Shown: positions 17,618-27,022, numbered from the stretch's first letter. The stretch is DNA of 64,000 nucleotides from RPQJ01 sp963746325 (GCA_963746325.1 CAVVBC010000004.1:32386-96385), one strand, 5' to 3'. Notes: a model not told the origin generated them from the sequence alone. Translations and numbers: made by a program.

Positions 17618-18166
17618 TCAGGACCGGTCATACGAGAGATCGCTGGTGTCCTTGCGTCCCAGGTGCATGCCCTGTTTCGCCGGGTCGAACCGGCCGAGAC
17701 ACCAGCCCTCGCTCGAGGGCGTATCGCGGTTCCAGTCGAACACGGTGCGCCGATGCGCGATCTTCCAGTGGCCATCGCGCAGCTCGAAGCGGTCGACCAG
17801 GCGCCCGCCCGTGAAGGTGTCCATTGCCTGGCCAGCGGCGGTGAAGCGCGCGAAGGTCCACAGGTAGGTCTCGACGTGGGCCACGTCGCCGTCGAACTCG
17901 ATGTGGCTCGTGCCGAGCAGGTGCTGCATCGGTTCCATCAGGCGGATGCGCGGCACGGCGCCATCGACGTACTCGTAGGCATTGCCCGTGTAGTTGCCGC
18001 CGTGTTCCTCGATGGCGTCCGGGTGATAACACGACTTGAGCAGGTCGGCATCCGCGCGATCGACGCCGCGGGCATAGCGTGCGAGCACCTCGCGGATTTC
18101 GTCCCTCGCGAGCATGTGTTCGAGCCTGCGCGCCTGCGCGCCGGCTGTCCCCGTGGCAGTCACCAT
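17618..18166 (-). CDS. SnoaL-like (SnoaL_4 type) protein
   Basis: A 182-residue NTF2-fold protein starting at ATG 18166. The long first helix (RDEIREVLARYARGVDRADADLLKSC), YHPDAIEEHGG, HVETYLWTFAR and the closing GHWKIAHRRTVFDW are typical of the SnoaL_4 group, which includes scytalone-dehydratase-like and ring-hydroxylating beta-subunit-like proteins. It is the first gene of the minus-strand operon 18166-14230 and shares its upstream region with the divergent dehydrogenase at 18242. A dehydratase or isomerase role is plausible; no catalytic residues can be assigned with confidence. Confidence 0.78.
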   Translation of the reverse strand: MVTATGTAGAQARRLEHMLARDEIREVLARYARGVDRADADLLKSCYHPDAIEEHGGNYTGNAYEYVDGAVPRIRLMEPMQHLLGTSHIEFDGDVAHVETYLWTFARFTAAGQAMDTFTGGRLVDRFELRDGHWKIAHRRTVFDWNRDTPSSEGWCLGRFDPAKQGMHLGRKDTSDLSYDRS

Positions 18167-18206
18167 GATGTTGTATCCCCCGCGTGTTCGGGCATGATGC
18201 CCGCAA

Positions 18207-18225
18207 AGACTTTCGTAATAAGACT
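18207..18225 (-). promoter_or_regulatory. Operator-like site between divergent operons
   Basis: Minus-strand reading TATTAC-GAAA-GTCTTT. It sits in the 75-base gap between divergent starts at 18166 and 18242 and could control both directions. It matches the 13680 site at about 12 of 18 positions. Confidence 0.3.
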
Positions 18226-18241
18226 GAAAGGAAACTCAGGC

Positions 18242-19168
18242 GTGGTCAAGCACGACAATCTGTCCCTACCGCGCGTAGCGATCGTAACCGGAGCGGGCAC
18301 CGGCCTGGGCCGGGCCTACGCGCTGCGACTCGCCGCTGACGGACTGCGTGTCGTCGTCAACAACCGGCGACGCGAGGTCGACGCGGCCGGCCGGGGCAGC
18401 GCAGACCATGTGGTGGCGGAGATCGTCGCCACCGGCGGCGAGGCGGTGGCCAACTACGACGACGTCTGTGCGGAGGGGGCGGGCACGCGCATGCTGCAAC
18501 TGGCGCTCGCGACCTGGGGCCGGCTGGATGCGCTGGTCAACAATGCGGGTGTGGACCAGCACGCGCCTTTTCATCGCATCGACCTGGCGGACTTCCGCCG
18601 CATTTTCGAGATCAACTTTTTCGGCACGGTCGAGGTGACCCAGCCGATCTGGCGGCACATGCGTGAGGCAGGGCACGGCCGGGTCGTCGTCTCCACGTCT
18701 GCGGCCGGACTGCATGGCCTGCATGGCCTGTCGGCGTACGCGGCGTCCAAGGCGGCATTGATCGGGTTCGCTCGCTCGCTCGCGGCAGAAGGCGCCGCGC
18801 GCGATTTGTTTTGCAATGCAGTAGCGCCGTTCGCTGCAACCCGCATGACGGCTGCCCATGCGCAGCAGGGCGATGGCTCGGACGCCCTGACACCCGAACT
18901 CGTCGCGCCGCTGGTATCGATGCTGGTCGGGCCGCATTGCAGCATCAACGGGCAGGTGCTCGTTGCCGGCGGCGGGTGGGCCCGTCGCAGCACAGCGGTC
19001 GAATGCGAACCGCTCGTCCGCATCGCCCCGGCCCCGGCAACTGATGCGTCCGCGCAACTGCAGGGGGCGCCGCTGCAGGTCGCGGGATCGTGTCGCGACT
19101 TCCGCGATGCCCTGGAGTCGTACGACGACTTCAAGGCCCGTGTTGTCGGGCACTTGCGACAACCCTGA
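18242..19168 (+). CDS. Short-chain dehydrogenase, MFE-2-like
   Basis: A 308-residue short-chain dehydrogenase starting at GTG 18242, with AAGGA about nine bases upstream. It has TGAGTGLG, VNNAG, and the catalytic Ser/Tyr/Lys in STSAAGLH and AYAASK. The VVVNNRRREVD segment after the second strand and the long C-terminal tail resemble MFE-2 dehydrogenase domains, like the gene at 8122. It is a single gene between the divergent minus operon and the TonB-dependent receptor. It probably oxidises a hydroxyacyl-CoA intermediate; the two paralogues may serve different chain positions. Confidence 0.87.
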   Translation: MVKHDNLSLPRVAIVTGAGTGLGRAYALRLAADGLRVVVNNRRREVDAAGRGSADHVVAEIVATGGEAVANYDDVCAEGAGTRMLQLALATWGRLDALVNNAGVDQHAPFHRIDLADFRRIFEINFFGTVEVTQPIWRHMREAGHGRVVVSTSAAGLHGLHGLSAYAASKAALIGFARSLAAEGAARDLFCNAVAPFAATRMTAAHAQQGDGSDALTPELVAPLVSMLVGPHCSINGQVLVAGGGWARRSTAVECEPLVRIAPAPATDASAQLQGAPLQVAGSCRDFRDALESYDDFKARVVGHLRQP

Positions 19169-19190
19169 ACGCGGGTTAGCCTACGGCGGT

Positions 19191-19208
19191 CTAGTTAAGC
19201 AAGCGACT
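19191..19208 (+). promoter_or_regulatory. Operator-like site upstream of TonB-dependent receptor
   Basis: AGTTAA-GCAA-GCGACT, about 62 bases before the receptor start. It matches the 13680 site at 12 of 18 aligned positions including both outer AGT and ACT. Confidence 0.3.
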
Positions 19209-19269
19209 GGGGCCGCGCGGGGAGTGCAGCCCGGTCGCTACATGTACGACGCACGTCAGGGGGATATAG

Positions 19270-21790
19270 ATGACATTCGATCGCACGCGCATCTCCGTTC
19301 GTCGGGGATCACCCATCGCCTACGCGGTGGCCACTGTTCTCTCCGCCGCCGCCGCCATGCCCGCGCAGGCGCAACAGGCCCTCGAGGAAGTGATCGTCAC
19401 GGCGCAGCGCCGCGAAACGTCCCTGCAGACCACGCCCATCGCGATCACCGCGTACACCGGCGAGAAGCTGGCCGAAGACAAGATCTTCACGGTCGCGGAC
19501 CTGGCCAACAGCGTCCCCTCGTTCTCGATGACGGCCCTGACGGGACTCGACCTTGAACTCAACATCCGCGGCATCACCAACACGCGCCTCGACTCGCCGA
19601 CGGCCGACCCGTCGGTCGGCACCTTCGTCGACGGCGTGTACATCGGCCGCACCGGCGACTACAACTTCGACTTCTACGACCTCGAGCGCATCGAGGTCAT
19701 CCGCGGCCCGCAGGGCGTGCTGCTCGGCAAGAACGTCGTGGGCGGCGCGCTCAGCATCATCACGGCAGCACCGAAGTTCGACAATTCCGGCGAAGCGAGC
19801 CTGTCGTTCGGCAATTACAACGCGATCACCGCGTCGGGCCACGCCACGGGCGGCCTGACCGACGACGTGGCCGGTCGCGTTTCCTTCCAGGCGCGCACGC
19901 GCGACGGCTATGCGCGCGACATCCTGCACCAGCGCGACGTGGAAGACCTCACGTCCTACCAGGGCCGCGCCCAGTTGCTGTGGGAGCCCGCAGACAGCGG
20001 CTGGAGCGTCCGCGGCATCGCCGACTATTCCGCCGACTCCTCCAACGGCATCAACACCGTGGCGGTCGAGGGCGGCACCGTTTCGTGCGAAACCAGCTAC
20101 CTGCGCACGAACTGCACGCGTCCCTGGAGCAACCTGCGCGCCTACCTCGGCATCACCGACCCGCGCGAGAACATCGCGCAGAGCATCCAGTACAAGAACA
20201 AGCCGCGCATCAACCAGTTCATGGATCGCAGCAACTGGGGCCTGACGCTCGACGTCGAGAAGGAATACAAGCTGTTCACGTTCAATTCGCTGACCGGCTA
20301 CCGCACGGCGAACAGCGAACAGGTGTATGACCAGACCGGCGCGGGCCCCGAGGCGCTCAACTGGAGCGTGCCGGAGTGGCTCGCCTACATCGCCTGGATG
20401 AACGCGCGCTACGGCACCCGTCCCGCCGACGTCGAACAACGGCCAGTTCCTGTTCGCGCAACCGGTCGGCGAGCGCGTCGACGCGGAGGCGTTCAGCCAG
20501 GAGTTCCGCTTCACGTCCAACCCGAGCGACAGCCGCTTCGACTGGATCGGCGGCGTGTTCTACAAGAAGGACGACATCAAGAAGACCGACCGCTTCATCG
20601 GCGAGAACTTCCTCGGTGCGCTGATCCCCGGCGGCAACAACCCGCTGTCGACCCTGAGCGGCGAGAACCGCTGGAACAACAGCGGCGAAACCGAGAACAT
20701 GGCCGCGTTCGCCCAGGTCGGCTTCAAGTTCACCGATGCGATCAAGTTGAGCGTCGGCCTGCGTTACACGTCCGACGACAAGAGCGGCACGGTCAGCGGC
20801 TTCGTGGTCGAGACGGGCGATCGCTTCAGCCCGAACGATCCGCGCGCCAACGTGACGATCGAGACCCTGTGCCGCGCGCCGGACGGCACCATCATCCGCA
20901 CGCCCACGGGCGGCACCGGCGTGGCGACCTGCACCGCGCCCAACCAGTGGATCTATGCGGAAGGCACCGGTTACACGACCAAGTACGGCGAGAAGTGGAC
21001 CGAGCTCACGCCGCAGGCCACCCTCGACTGGAAGGTCAACGACGACCTCTTCATGTACGCGACGTACTCGGAAGGCTTCAAGGGCGGCGGTTTCGACGAC
21101 ACGCCGGCCAACATCGCGCAGGCGGTCACGCCGTTCGATCCGGAAAAGGCCAGCAACTACGAAATCGGCGTGAAGTCCGACTTCTTCGACGACCGCTTCC
21201 GCATCAACGCCGACATCTTCTACATGGACTACACGAACCTGCAGGTCACCCAGACCAACGCAGCGTGCCTGTGCAACATCACGGACAACGCGGCCAGCGC
21301 GGAGATCCAGGGCATCGAGGCCGAGTTCCTGTACCTGCCGCTCGACAGCCTGCGGTTGTCGCTGGCGGGTTCGTACGTCGATGCCACCTACAAGGACTTC
21401 ATCGAGTCGGCGATCAATCCGAGCACCGGCCAGCGTCTCGACAGCTCGGGCAACCGGCTGCAGCGCACGCCCGAAACGCAGGTGAGCGGCGGCGTGGACT
21501 ACACGATGGCTCTCGGCAGCTGGGGTAACGCGCTCAACTTCCGCGTGAACTACACGTGGCAGAGCGACATGTACTGGGCCACCGACAACATCGCGAGCGA
21601 AGATTCGTACGGCCTGCTCGATGCGCGCATCGGCTTGTCGCCCGAGAACGCACCGTGGACTGTCGCGGTCTGGGGCCGCAACCTGAGCGACGAGCTGTTC
21701 CGCAGCAACATCATCTCGTTCTTCGGTGAGGAAGTGTCGCAGTTCGGTGCCCCGCGCACCTACGGCGTCGACTTCACGTTCAAGTTCTGA
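19270..21790 (+). pseudogene. TonB-dependent outer-membrane receptor, frameshifted
   Basis: An outer-membrane receptor of about 840 residues if joined. The start ATG 19270 follows AGGGGG. A signal peptide ends at AQAQQA, followed by the TonB-box-like EEVIVTAQRRE, the plug domain (RGITNTRLDSP, IEVIRGPQGVLLGKN) and the beta-barrel, ending in the aromatic TFKF typical of the last strand. Near 20430 the frame shifts: the first part ends in a nonsense tail after RPADV, while NGQFLFAQPVGERV continues in the next frame; removing one base restores it. It would import the substrate using TonB. Similar receptors accompany steroid and aromatic degradation genes in sphingomonads and related gammaproteobacteria. 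Confidence 0.88.
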
Positions 21791-21865
21791 TGTGGCGAGG
21801 GGCGGTGTGCTTTGCGGCGCACCGCCCCGACCCCTGGGTCGAATGATCCCGAGGCGGCTGCGGTC

Positions 21866-24028
21866 GTGACCGAGACCACGGCAATCTGTCGGTTCTGCCA
21901 CGCAACCTGTGGCCTCAAGGTCACGCTCGAGCAGGGCCGTGTCGTCGACATCATCGGCGACATCGACAATCCGATGTACCACGGGTACAGCTGCGTCAAG
22001 GGACGCAACTTCCACGAGTTTCATTACGATCCGCGCCGCGTGCTGCAGCCCCTGCAGCGTGCTGCCGACGGCTCGCTGCAGCCGGTTGCGCTCGAGTCCG
22101 CATTGAGCGGCATTGCCGGCGAACTGCAGGGCATCATCAGTCGTCACGGGCCGCGGTCCGTGGCGATGTACTCGGGCACGTTCAGTCATTTCTGCCCGGC
22201 GGGCGTGATGCTGCGGGACGCGTTCATGGACGCGCTCGGTTCGCCGCTGCGTTTCACCAACGCGACCATCGACCAGCCGGGCAAGCCCATCTCGATGGCG
22301 CTGCACGGGCGCTGGGGCGGCGGGCCACAGGCTTTCGCCGATGCCGACGTGTGCCTGCTGGTCGGGGCCAATCCGCTGGTCTCGATGTGGGGCGGCATCC
22401 CGACGTTCAATCCGGCCAAGCGCCTGCACGAGGCGCGTGCGCGGGGCCTCAAGCTGATCGTCATCGATCCGCGGGTCACGGAGACGGCGCGCAAGGCCGA
22501 CATCCACCTGCAGTGCCTGCCGGGGCACGACCCGGAATTGCTGGCGGCCATGCTCAACGTAATTTTCCGCGAAGGACTGCACGACAGGGAATTCGTCGCT
22601 GCGGAGACGCACGGGTTTGAGGCCCTGCGCGCGGCCGTGGCGCCATTCTCGCCCGAGCGCGTCGCGCCGCTGGCCGGCGTACCCGCGGAGCAGATCGTCG
22701 AGGCGGCACGCACGTTCGCGCAAGGCCGCCGCGGCAACGCGACGAGCGGCACGGGACCGAGCATGGCGCCGTACGGGGTGCTGATGGATTACCTCGTGCT
22801 TGCGCTCAACACCGTCTGCGGACGCTGGATTCGCGCGGGCGAGCCGGTGCCGAATCGCGGCGTGCTGTTCAAGCAGTTTTCTGGGGTGGCGCGGGCCGAG
22901 AAGCCGCGGCCGGGGTTCGGCCTCGGCGAGCCGCTGCGCATTCGTGGACTGCGGGAGTCGGCTTCGGGCCTGCCCACGTCCGCCTTGGCCGATGAAATCC
23001 TCACGCCCGGCGCAGGCCAGGTGCGTGCGCTGTTCGTGATCGGCGGCAACCCGCTGCTGTCCTGGCCGAACCAGGCCAAGACGCGGCGTGCGCTGGAGTC
23101 ACTCGACCTGCTGGTGGTCGTCGATCCCCAGGTCTCCGCCACGGCGCGGTTCGCGCACTACGTGCTGGGTCCGCGCTTCGGGTTCGAGACGCCCGCGATC
23201 TCGTTTCCGAACGAGGGCATCACCACCTACGGCTTGTCCATTGGCTACCAGGAGCCCTACGCCCAGTACCAGCCGCAGCTGATCGAGCCGCCCGCAGGCG
23301 CCGAGGTGCTCGAGGACTGGCGCCTGTTCTACGAACTGGCCCGGCGCATGGGCTTGCCGCTGGCCTATCGCGGGCAGCCCTTCGACATGGAGCGACCGCC
23401 GACGACGGACGACCTGCTCGAGCAGTTCGTGCGTCGCAGCCGCATTCCGCTGGCGACGATCAAGCAGCACCCGCATGGCCACATCTACCCCGATCCCGAG
23501 CCGCTCTGCGCAGCGAGGGATCCCGACTGGCCGCATCGTCTGCAGCTGGGCGACGCAACCATGCTGGGGCAGATGGCTGAAGTCGCGGCGAACATGCCGG
23601 GCATGGCTGCGCCCGCGACAGCGGTGGATCCGCGCGGCGCTGCAGCGGCGATCGAGCTGTTGCTCGTCAGCCGGCGCGAGCATGCCGTGTACAACTCGGT
23701 CGCGCACCACTTGCCCGCGCTGCAGCGACGACGCCCGTTCAACCCTGCCTACATGAACCCCGCGGATGTGCAGCGTCTCGGCCTCGCGGACGGCGCCGTC
23801 ATCACCTTGCAGGCCGCAGTGGGCACGATCCGTGCGGTGCTGCAATGCGCGCCCGACGTACGCGAAGGCGTCGTATCGATGGCGCATGGTTTCGATCCGC
23901 TGGCCGGGGCAGGGCGCAATGCCAGCACCGCCGCACTGGTGGACGACGAGACGGGTTACGAGCCGCTCAGTGGCCTGCCCCTCATGAGTGCCATCCCCGT
24001 GCGCGTGCGCGGCGCCGACGCGGCCTAG
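21866..24028 (+). CDS. Molybdopterin-dependent oxidoreductase (DMSO reductase family)
   Basis: About 720 residues. The N-terminal iron-sulfur motif is present: Cys8, Cys11, Cys15 and Cys43, as CRFCHATC then YSCVKGR, binding one [4Fe-4S] cluster. The rest follows the family: LLVGANPLVS, VIDPRVTETA, GGNPLLSW and the C-terminal dinucleotide-binding domain (NPADVQRLGLADG). No Tat signal is visible, so it is probably cytoplasmic. The start GTG 21866 was chosen because the family normally begins just before the first Cys; an open frame from TTG 21812 exists. It lies 75 bases after the receptor. Hydroxylation or redox of a pathway intermediate is a guess; no electron-transfer partner is adjacent. 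Confidence 0.87.
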   Translation: MTETTAICRFCHATCGLKVTLEQGRVVDIIGDIDNPMYHGYSCVKGRNFHEFHYDPRRVLQPLQRAADGSLQPVALESALSGIAGELQGIISRHGPRSVAMYSGTFSHFCPAGVMLRDAFMDALGSPLRFTNATIDQPGKPISMALHGRWGGGPQAFADADVCLLVGANPLVSMWGGIPTFNPAKRLHEARARGLKLIVIDPRVTETARKADIHLQCLPGHDPELLAAMLNVIFREGLHDREFVAAETHGFEALRAAVAPFSPERVAPLAGVPAEQIVEAARTFAQGRRGNATSGTGPSMAPYGVLMDYLVLALNTVCGRWIRAGEPVPNRGVLFKQFSGVARAEKPRPGFGLGEPLRIRGLRESASGLPTSALADEILTPGAGQVRALFVIGGNPLLSWPNQAKTRRALESLDLLVVVDPQVSATARFAHYVLGPRFGFETPAISFPNEGITTYGLSIGYQEPYAQYQPQLIEPPAGAEVLEDWRLFYELARRMGLPLAYRGQPFDMERPPTTDDLLEQFVRRSRIPLATIKQHPHGHIYPDPEPLCAARDPDWPHRLQLGDATMLGQMAEVAANMPGMAAPATAVDPRGAAAAIELLLVSRREHAVYNSVAHHLPALQRRRPFNPAYMNPADVQRLGLADGAVITLQAAVGTIRAVLQCAPDVREGVVSMAHGFDPLAGAGRNASTAALVDDETGYEPLSGLPLMSAIPVRVRGADAA

Positions 24029-24148
24029 GGACGAGTGACGCGTTGCGTGCGCTCGATCCGGTGCCTGTCACCGAGCACTCAAGGTCAGCCGCGCCGGTTT
24101 CCACTTCGGCACCGCGCGTCAAACAGCGAGGGCGACCCGTCGCTGGCG

Positions 24149-24220
24149 CGTCCGACCCGGGACCGTTCCCCGAGCTTGGAAAGGCAGACACGCGCTCTGG
24201 GAACGGTCCCGGATCGGACG
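24149..24220 (+). repeat. Hairpin element, copy B (stem GACCGTTCCC)
   Basis: The arms CGTCCGACCCGG plus GACCGTTCCC and their reverse complement differ at only two positions over 26 bases. The loop 24174-24193 is CTTGGAAAGGCAGACACGCG. The stem-specific decamer differs from every other copy while remaining paired. Confidence 0.85.
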
Positions 24221-24252
24221 CTTGCGACATGCCAGCCTGCGACGCTGCCAGA

Positions 24253-24326
24253 GCGCTCGATCCGGTGCCTGTCACAGAGCGCGTGTCTGCCTTTCCAAGC
24301 TCGGTGACAGGCACCGGATCGAGCGC
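24253..24326 (-). repeat. Hairpin element, copy C (stem GTGCCTGTCAC)
   Basis: Arms GCGCTCGATCCGG plus TGCCTGTCAC pair with the right arm with one mismatch in 28. The loop is the conserved core in reverse orientation (GCGTGTCTGCCTTTCCAAG). The outer flank extends into the 43-base inverted repeat shared with 24034-24076. Confidence 0.85.
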
Positions 24327-24365
24327 ACGCAACGCGTCACTTGTGCGGACCTGGGCAGAGCTTGC

Positions 24366-25994
24366 CTACAGCTTGTCGCGGTGCAGCTTGAGGCCGGCGC
24401 GTTCCCGGTCCCAGGTGTCGGACGTGATGCCCTGGTCGCGGAAGAAAACCTTGCGGATCTTGTTCGTCTCGGTCTTCGGGATGTGGTCGACGACGCGCAC
24501 ATAGCGCGGCACCATGAAGTACGGCAGCTTCGGGATCAGGAACTCGGTGAGTGCCCGCGGATCCACCGTTCGCCCGGGCTTCGCCGTCACCACGACCATC
24601 ACTTCCTGTTCGGCGATCTCGCTTTCGACGCCGACGGCCGCGACTTCGTCCACGTCGGGGAACTGGCGCACGCTGTTCTCGACTTCGAACGACGAGATGT
24701 TCTCACCCCGCCGACGGATCGTGTCTTTCCTGCGATCGACGAAGAAGAAGTTGCCGGCCGCGTCCTGGCGGAACAGGTCGCCGGTGTGGAACCAGCCGTT
24801 GCGCCAGGCGGCTGCCGTGGCCTCGGGCTGGCCGTTGTAGCCCGCGTTCATGGTCCAGGGCAGGTCGCTGCGCACGACCAGCTCACCGATGTCGCCTTGC
24901 GGCACCTCGACGTCGTGCTCGTCGACCAGCCGTGCCTGGACGCCGCTGCGCGGCCGGCCACAGGAGCCGTACACGTGCGTATTGAGGTCGGTGACGAGCG
25001 GAGCCGAAACCTCGGTCATGTTGAAGCCCGTGAGGTACTCGAAGCCGAAGCGGCGGGCGAAAGCCACCGTCTCCTCGCTGACAGGGAACATCGTCAGGCA
25101 CTTGAGCGGGTTGTCGCGGTCGTCGGGGCGCGGTGCGGACTTGGCGAGGAAGGCTGCCATCACCCCGATCAGCCCGGACGTGGTGACGCAGTTGCCGGTG
25201 CGCACCTGGGCCCAGAACTTGTCGGTGCTGAAGCCATCGACGAGGTGGATGCTGCCGCCGCGAACGAGTGCGGCGCAGGTGGGACTGGTGCCGCCGACGT
25301 GGAACATCGGCAGGTTGACGAGGATGGCTTCCCCGTCGCCCATGTAGCCGTAGACGGTCATCGCCGTCGAGTACAACTGCAGGTACGGTGACAGCACGCC
25401 CTTGGAATAACCCGTGGTGCCGGACGTGTAGATGATCGACTGGATGTCCCAGTGCTGGATGTCCGCGCTTTCGTCGAGCCGGGACGCATCGCCGTGCAAC
25501 GTGGATTCGGGCAGCAGTTCGAGTGGCGCGGTCGCCGTCGTGGCTTCCCCGCCGACCACGACGACCTGGCGCAGGTGGGGCAGGGTGAGGCCTGCCAGCC
25601 GCTCGAGCAGGGTGTGGTACGCGACCATGACGGTCGCGCCCGCCGCGTTGACCACGTGCGCGAGCACGTCGCCGCGGTAGGCCGTATTCAAGGGCACGAA
25701 CACCGCACCCAGGTAATTGGTGGCGAACCAGGTGAGCACCATCGCACGGCCGGTGGGCAGCCAGGCGATGACTCGATCGCCTTTCTTGACGCCGAGCCGC
25801 TGCAGGCCCGCCGCCGCTGCGCGGACCTCGGCGTGGCACTGCGCATACGTCCACGTGCTGCCGTCCTCGAACAGCGCGAAGCGGCGCTCTGGGTGGCGCG
25901 CGGCGCGCGCATCGAGCATCGCCTTGAGGACGACGTCTTCCCGCGCCGGCACGGCGGGATCGAACCACGGAGGATGACGTTCGCCGGCAGCCAT
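24366..25994 (-). CDS. AMP-forming acyl-CoA ligase (CaiC-like)
   Basis: An intact ligase of 542 residues: phosphate-binding loop YTSGTTGYSKGV, then YLTGFNMTEVS, the hinge HTGDLFRQDAAGNFFFVDRRKD and RRRGENISSFEVE, and a C-terminal catalytic Lys in TNKIRK. It resembles crotonobetaine/carnitine-CoA ligase and steroid side-chain CoA ligases. It activates a carboxylic acid to its CoA ester in the cytosol. It is the downstream gene of a two-gene minus operon; the dehydrogenase at 26001 is six bases upstream. This is the fourth CoA ligase in the region, so several carboxylate intermediates probably need activation. Confidence 0.9.
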   Translation of the reverse strand: MAAGERHPPWFDPAVPAREDVVLKAMLDARAARHPERRFALFEDGSTWTYAQCHAEVRAAAAGLQRLGVKKGDRVIAWLPTGRAMVLTWFATNYLGAVFVPLNTAYRGDVLAHVVNAAGATVMVAYHTLLERLAGLTLPHLRQVVVVGGEATTATAPLELLPESTLHGDASRLDESADIQHWDIQSIIYTSGTTGYSKGVLSPYLQLYSTAMTVYGYMGDGEAILVNLPMFHVGGTSPTCAALVRGGSIHLVDGFSTDKFWAQVRTGNCVTTSGLIGVMAAFLAKSAPRPDDRDNPLKCLTMFPVSEETVAFARRFGFEYLTGFNMTEVSAPLVTDLNTHVYGSCGRPRSGVQARLVDEHDVEVPQGDIGELVVRSDLPWTMNAGYNGQPEATAAAWRNGWFHTGDLFRQDAAGNFFFVDRRKDTIRRRGENISSFEVENSVRQFPDVDEVAAVGVESEIAEQEVMVVVTAKPGRTVDPRALTEFLIPKLPYFMVPRYVRVVDHIPKTETNKIRKVFFRDQGITSDTWDRERAGLKLHRDKL

Positions 25995-26000
25995 GGCGAG

Positions 26001-26969
26001 TCAGGCGCCGCGGGGAAGCTGCACGCCGGTCAGGCGCTCGGAGAGCGACCACAACTGGTCGGCAGCTGCGGGGTCGACCGCCCACGGGCGGACGCCTGCC
26101 ATGCCGGTGTCCGTCGCCGGGACGAGCGCGGCGACGTCGCAGTCCTCGCAATACAGTCCACCCTTGCCTGCGAGCTGGGGGCTGGTCGCAGCCCACACGG
26201 TGGTCGCAGCACCCTGCTCGACGGTCTTGAACACGGGGCTCAATACGCCGTCGTCGGTCATCCAGCCCATCGCCACCTGTTCCTCGCGCGAGAGCGAGCG
26301 CTGCAGGTCGGTCATGATGCCGCCCGGATGCACGGCGAAGGCGCGAATGCCGGCATCGCGTCCGCGCTGGTCCACGCCCAGCGCGCAGAGGCTGTTCGCC
26401 GTCTTGGCCTGCCCGTAGGCCTTCCACTTGTGGTACTCGCGTTGCTCGAAATTGGGGTCTTCGAAATTCATCGGGGTGATGCGATGACCGAGCGATGACA
26501 GCATGACCACGCGCGCGCCGCGCGCCGCCACCAGCGCAGGCCACAGGCGGCAGATCAGCTGGAAGTGACCGAGGTGGTTGGTGGCGAACTGGCTCTCGTA
26601 GCCGCGGCTGTCGCGCTCGAGCGGGCTCGCCATGATCGCCGCATTGCAGACCAGCACGTGCAGCGGTTGCTTGCGGGCCAGCCAGTCGCGCGCGAACGCA
26701 TCGATCGAGGCGGGATCGATGAGGTCGAGCGCAGCGAGTTCGACGTTGGCAACGCCTGCCAGCGCCGCGCGTGCCTTGCCGGGCGTGCGCGCAGGCACCG
26801 TGACTTGCGCACCCGCTGCGGCCAGGGCGAGCGTGGTCGCGACGCCGATGCCGGAGTAGCCGCCGGTGACGATGACGTTGCGTCCCGCGAGATCGATGCC
26901 GGCGCTGACCTGGGCCGCGGTGGAGCGCATGCCGAAGCCCGAACCCAAGGGAGCCTGCACGGTGGTCAC
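26001..26969 (-). CDS. Short-chain dehydrogenase, retinol-dehydrogenase/WWOX-like
   Basis: A 322-residue short-chain dehydrogenase. It has TGGYSGIG, the variant CNAAIM in place of NNAG, MLSSLGH with the Ser, and YGQAK with Tyr and Lys. The N-terminal QAPLGSGFGMRSTA preceding the fold is common in this group. The GTG start at 26969 follows AAGGGCGAG; the open frame continues far upstream without homology. Divergent from the thioesterase gene at 27067. It probably oxidises or reduces a lipophilic alcohol or ketone; substrate unknown. Confidence 0.86.
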   Translation of the reverse strand: MTTVQAPLGSGFGMRSTAAQVSAGIDLAGRNVIVTGGYSGIGVATTLALAAAGAQVTVPARTPGKARAALAGVANVELAALDLIDPASIDAFARDWLARKQPLHVLVCNAAIMASPLERDSRGYESQFATNHLGHFQLICRLWPALVAARGARVVMLSSLGHRITPMNFEDPNFEQREYHKWKAYGQAKTANSLCALGVDQRGRDAGIRAFAVHPGGIMTDLQRSLSREEQVAMGWMTDDGVLSPVFKTVEQGAATTVWAATSPQLAGKGGLYCEDCDVAALVPATDTGMAGVRPWAVDPAAADQLWSLSERLTGVQLPRGA

Positions 26970-27022
26970 TCGATCTCGCCCTTGATGGATTGGCTGGACG
27001 AAGTCAGGATAGGACCCTGCGT

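Larger units (their letters stand above)
24029..24365. repeat. Intergenic region filled with palindromic hairpin elements
   Basis: This 337-base gap holds no supportable gene. Arms 24034-24076 and 24299-24341 form a perfect 43-base inverted repeat that closes the whole region. Inside are two hairpin units (24149-24220 and 24253-24326) whose loops carry the same core, CTTGGAAAGGCAGACACGC, in opposite orientation. The region separates the convergent oxidoreductase and CoA-ligase genes, so it may also act as a bidirectional terminator. Confidence 0.85.

Noticed and set aside
15803..18241. Plus-strand extension of the dehydrogenase frame to 1121 residues
   Set aside because: The extension is antisense to the feruloyl-CoA-synthase-like and SnoaL genes. 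The real gene begins at GTG 18242 with a ribosome site.
19270..21790. Phase variation of the TonB receptor
   Set aside because: The break near 20430 is not in a long homopolymer or tandem repeat, and the same one-base pattern occurs in many unrelated genes here, so sequence error is simpler.
20357..22723. A 788-residue minus-strand open frame
   Set aside because: It is opposite the TonB receptor and molybdopterin genes, which carry unmistakable motifs; the minus reading is low-complexity.
24029..24365. Short open frames in the repeat region
   Set aside because: The translations only spell the palindromic repeats in different frames (recurring VTGTGSSA-like words) and have no start signals.
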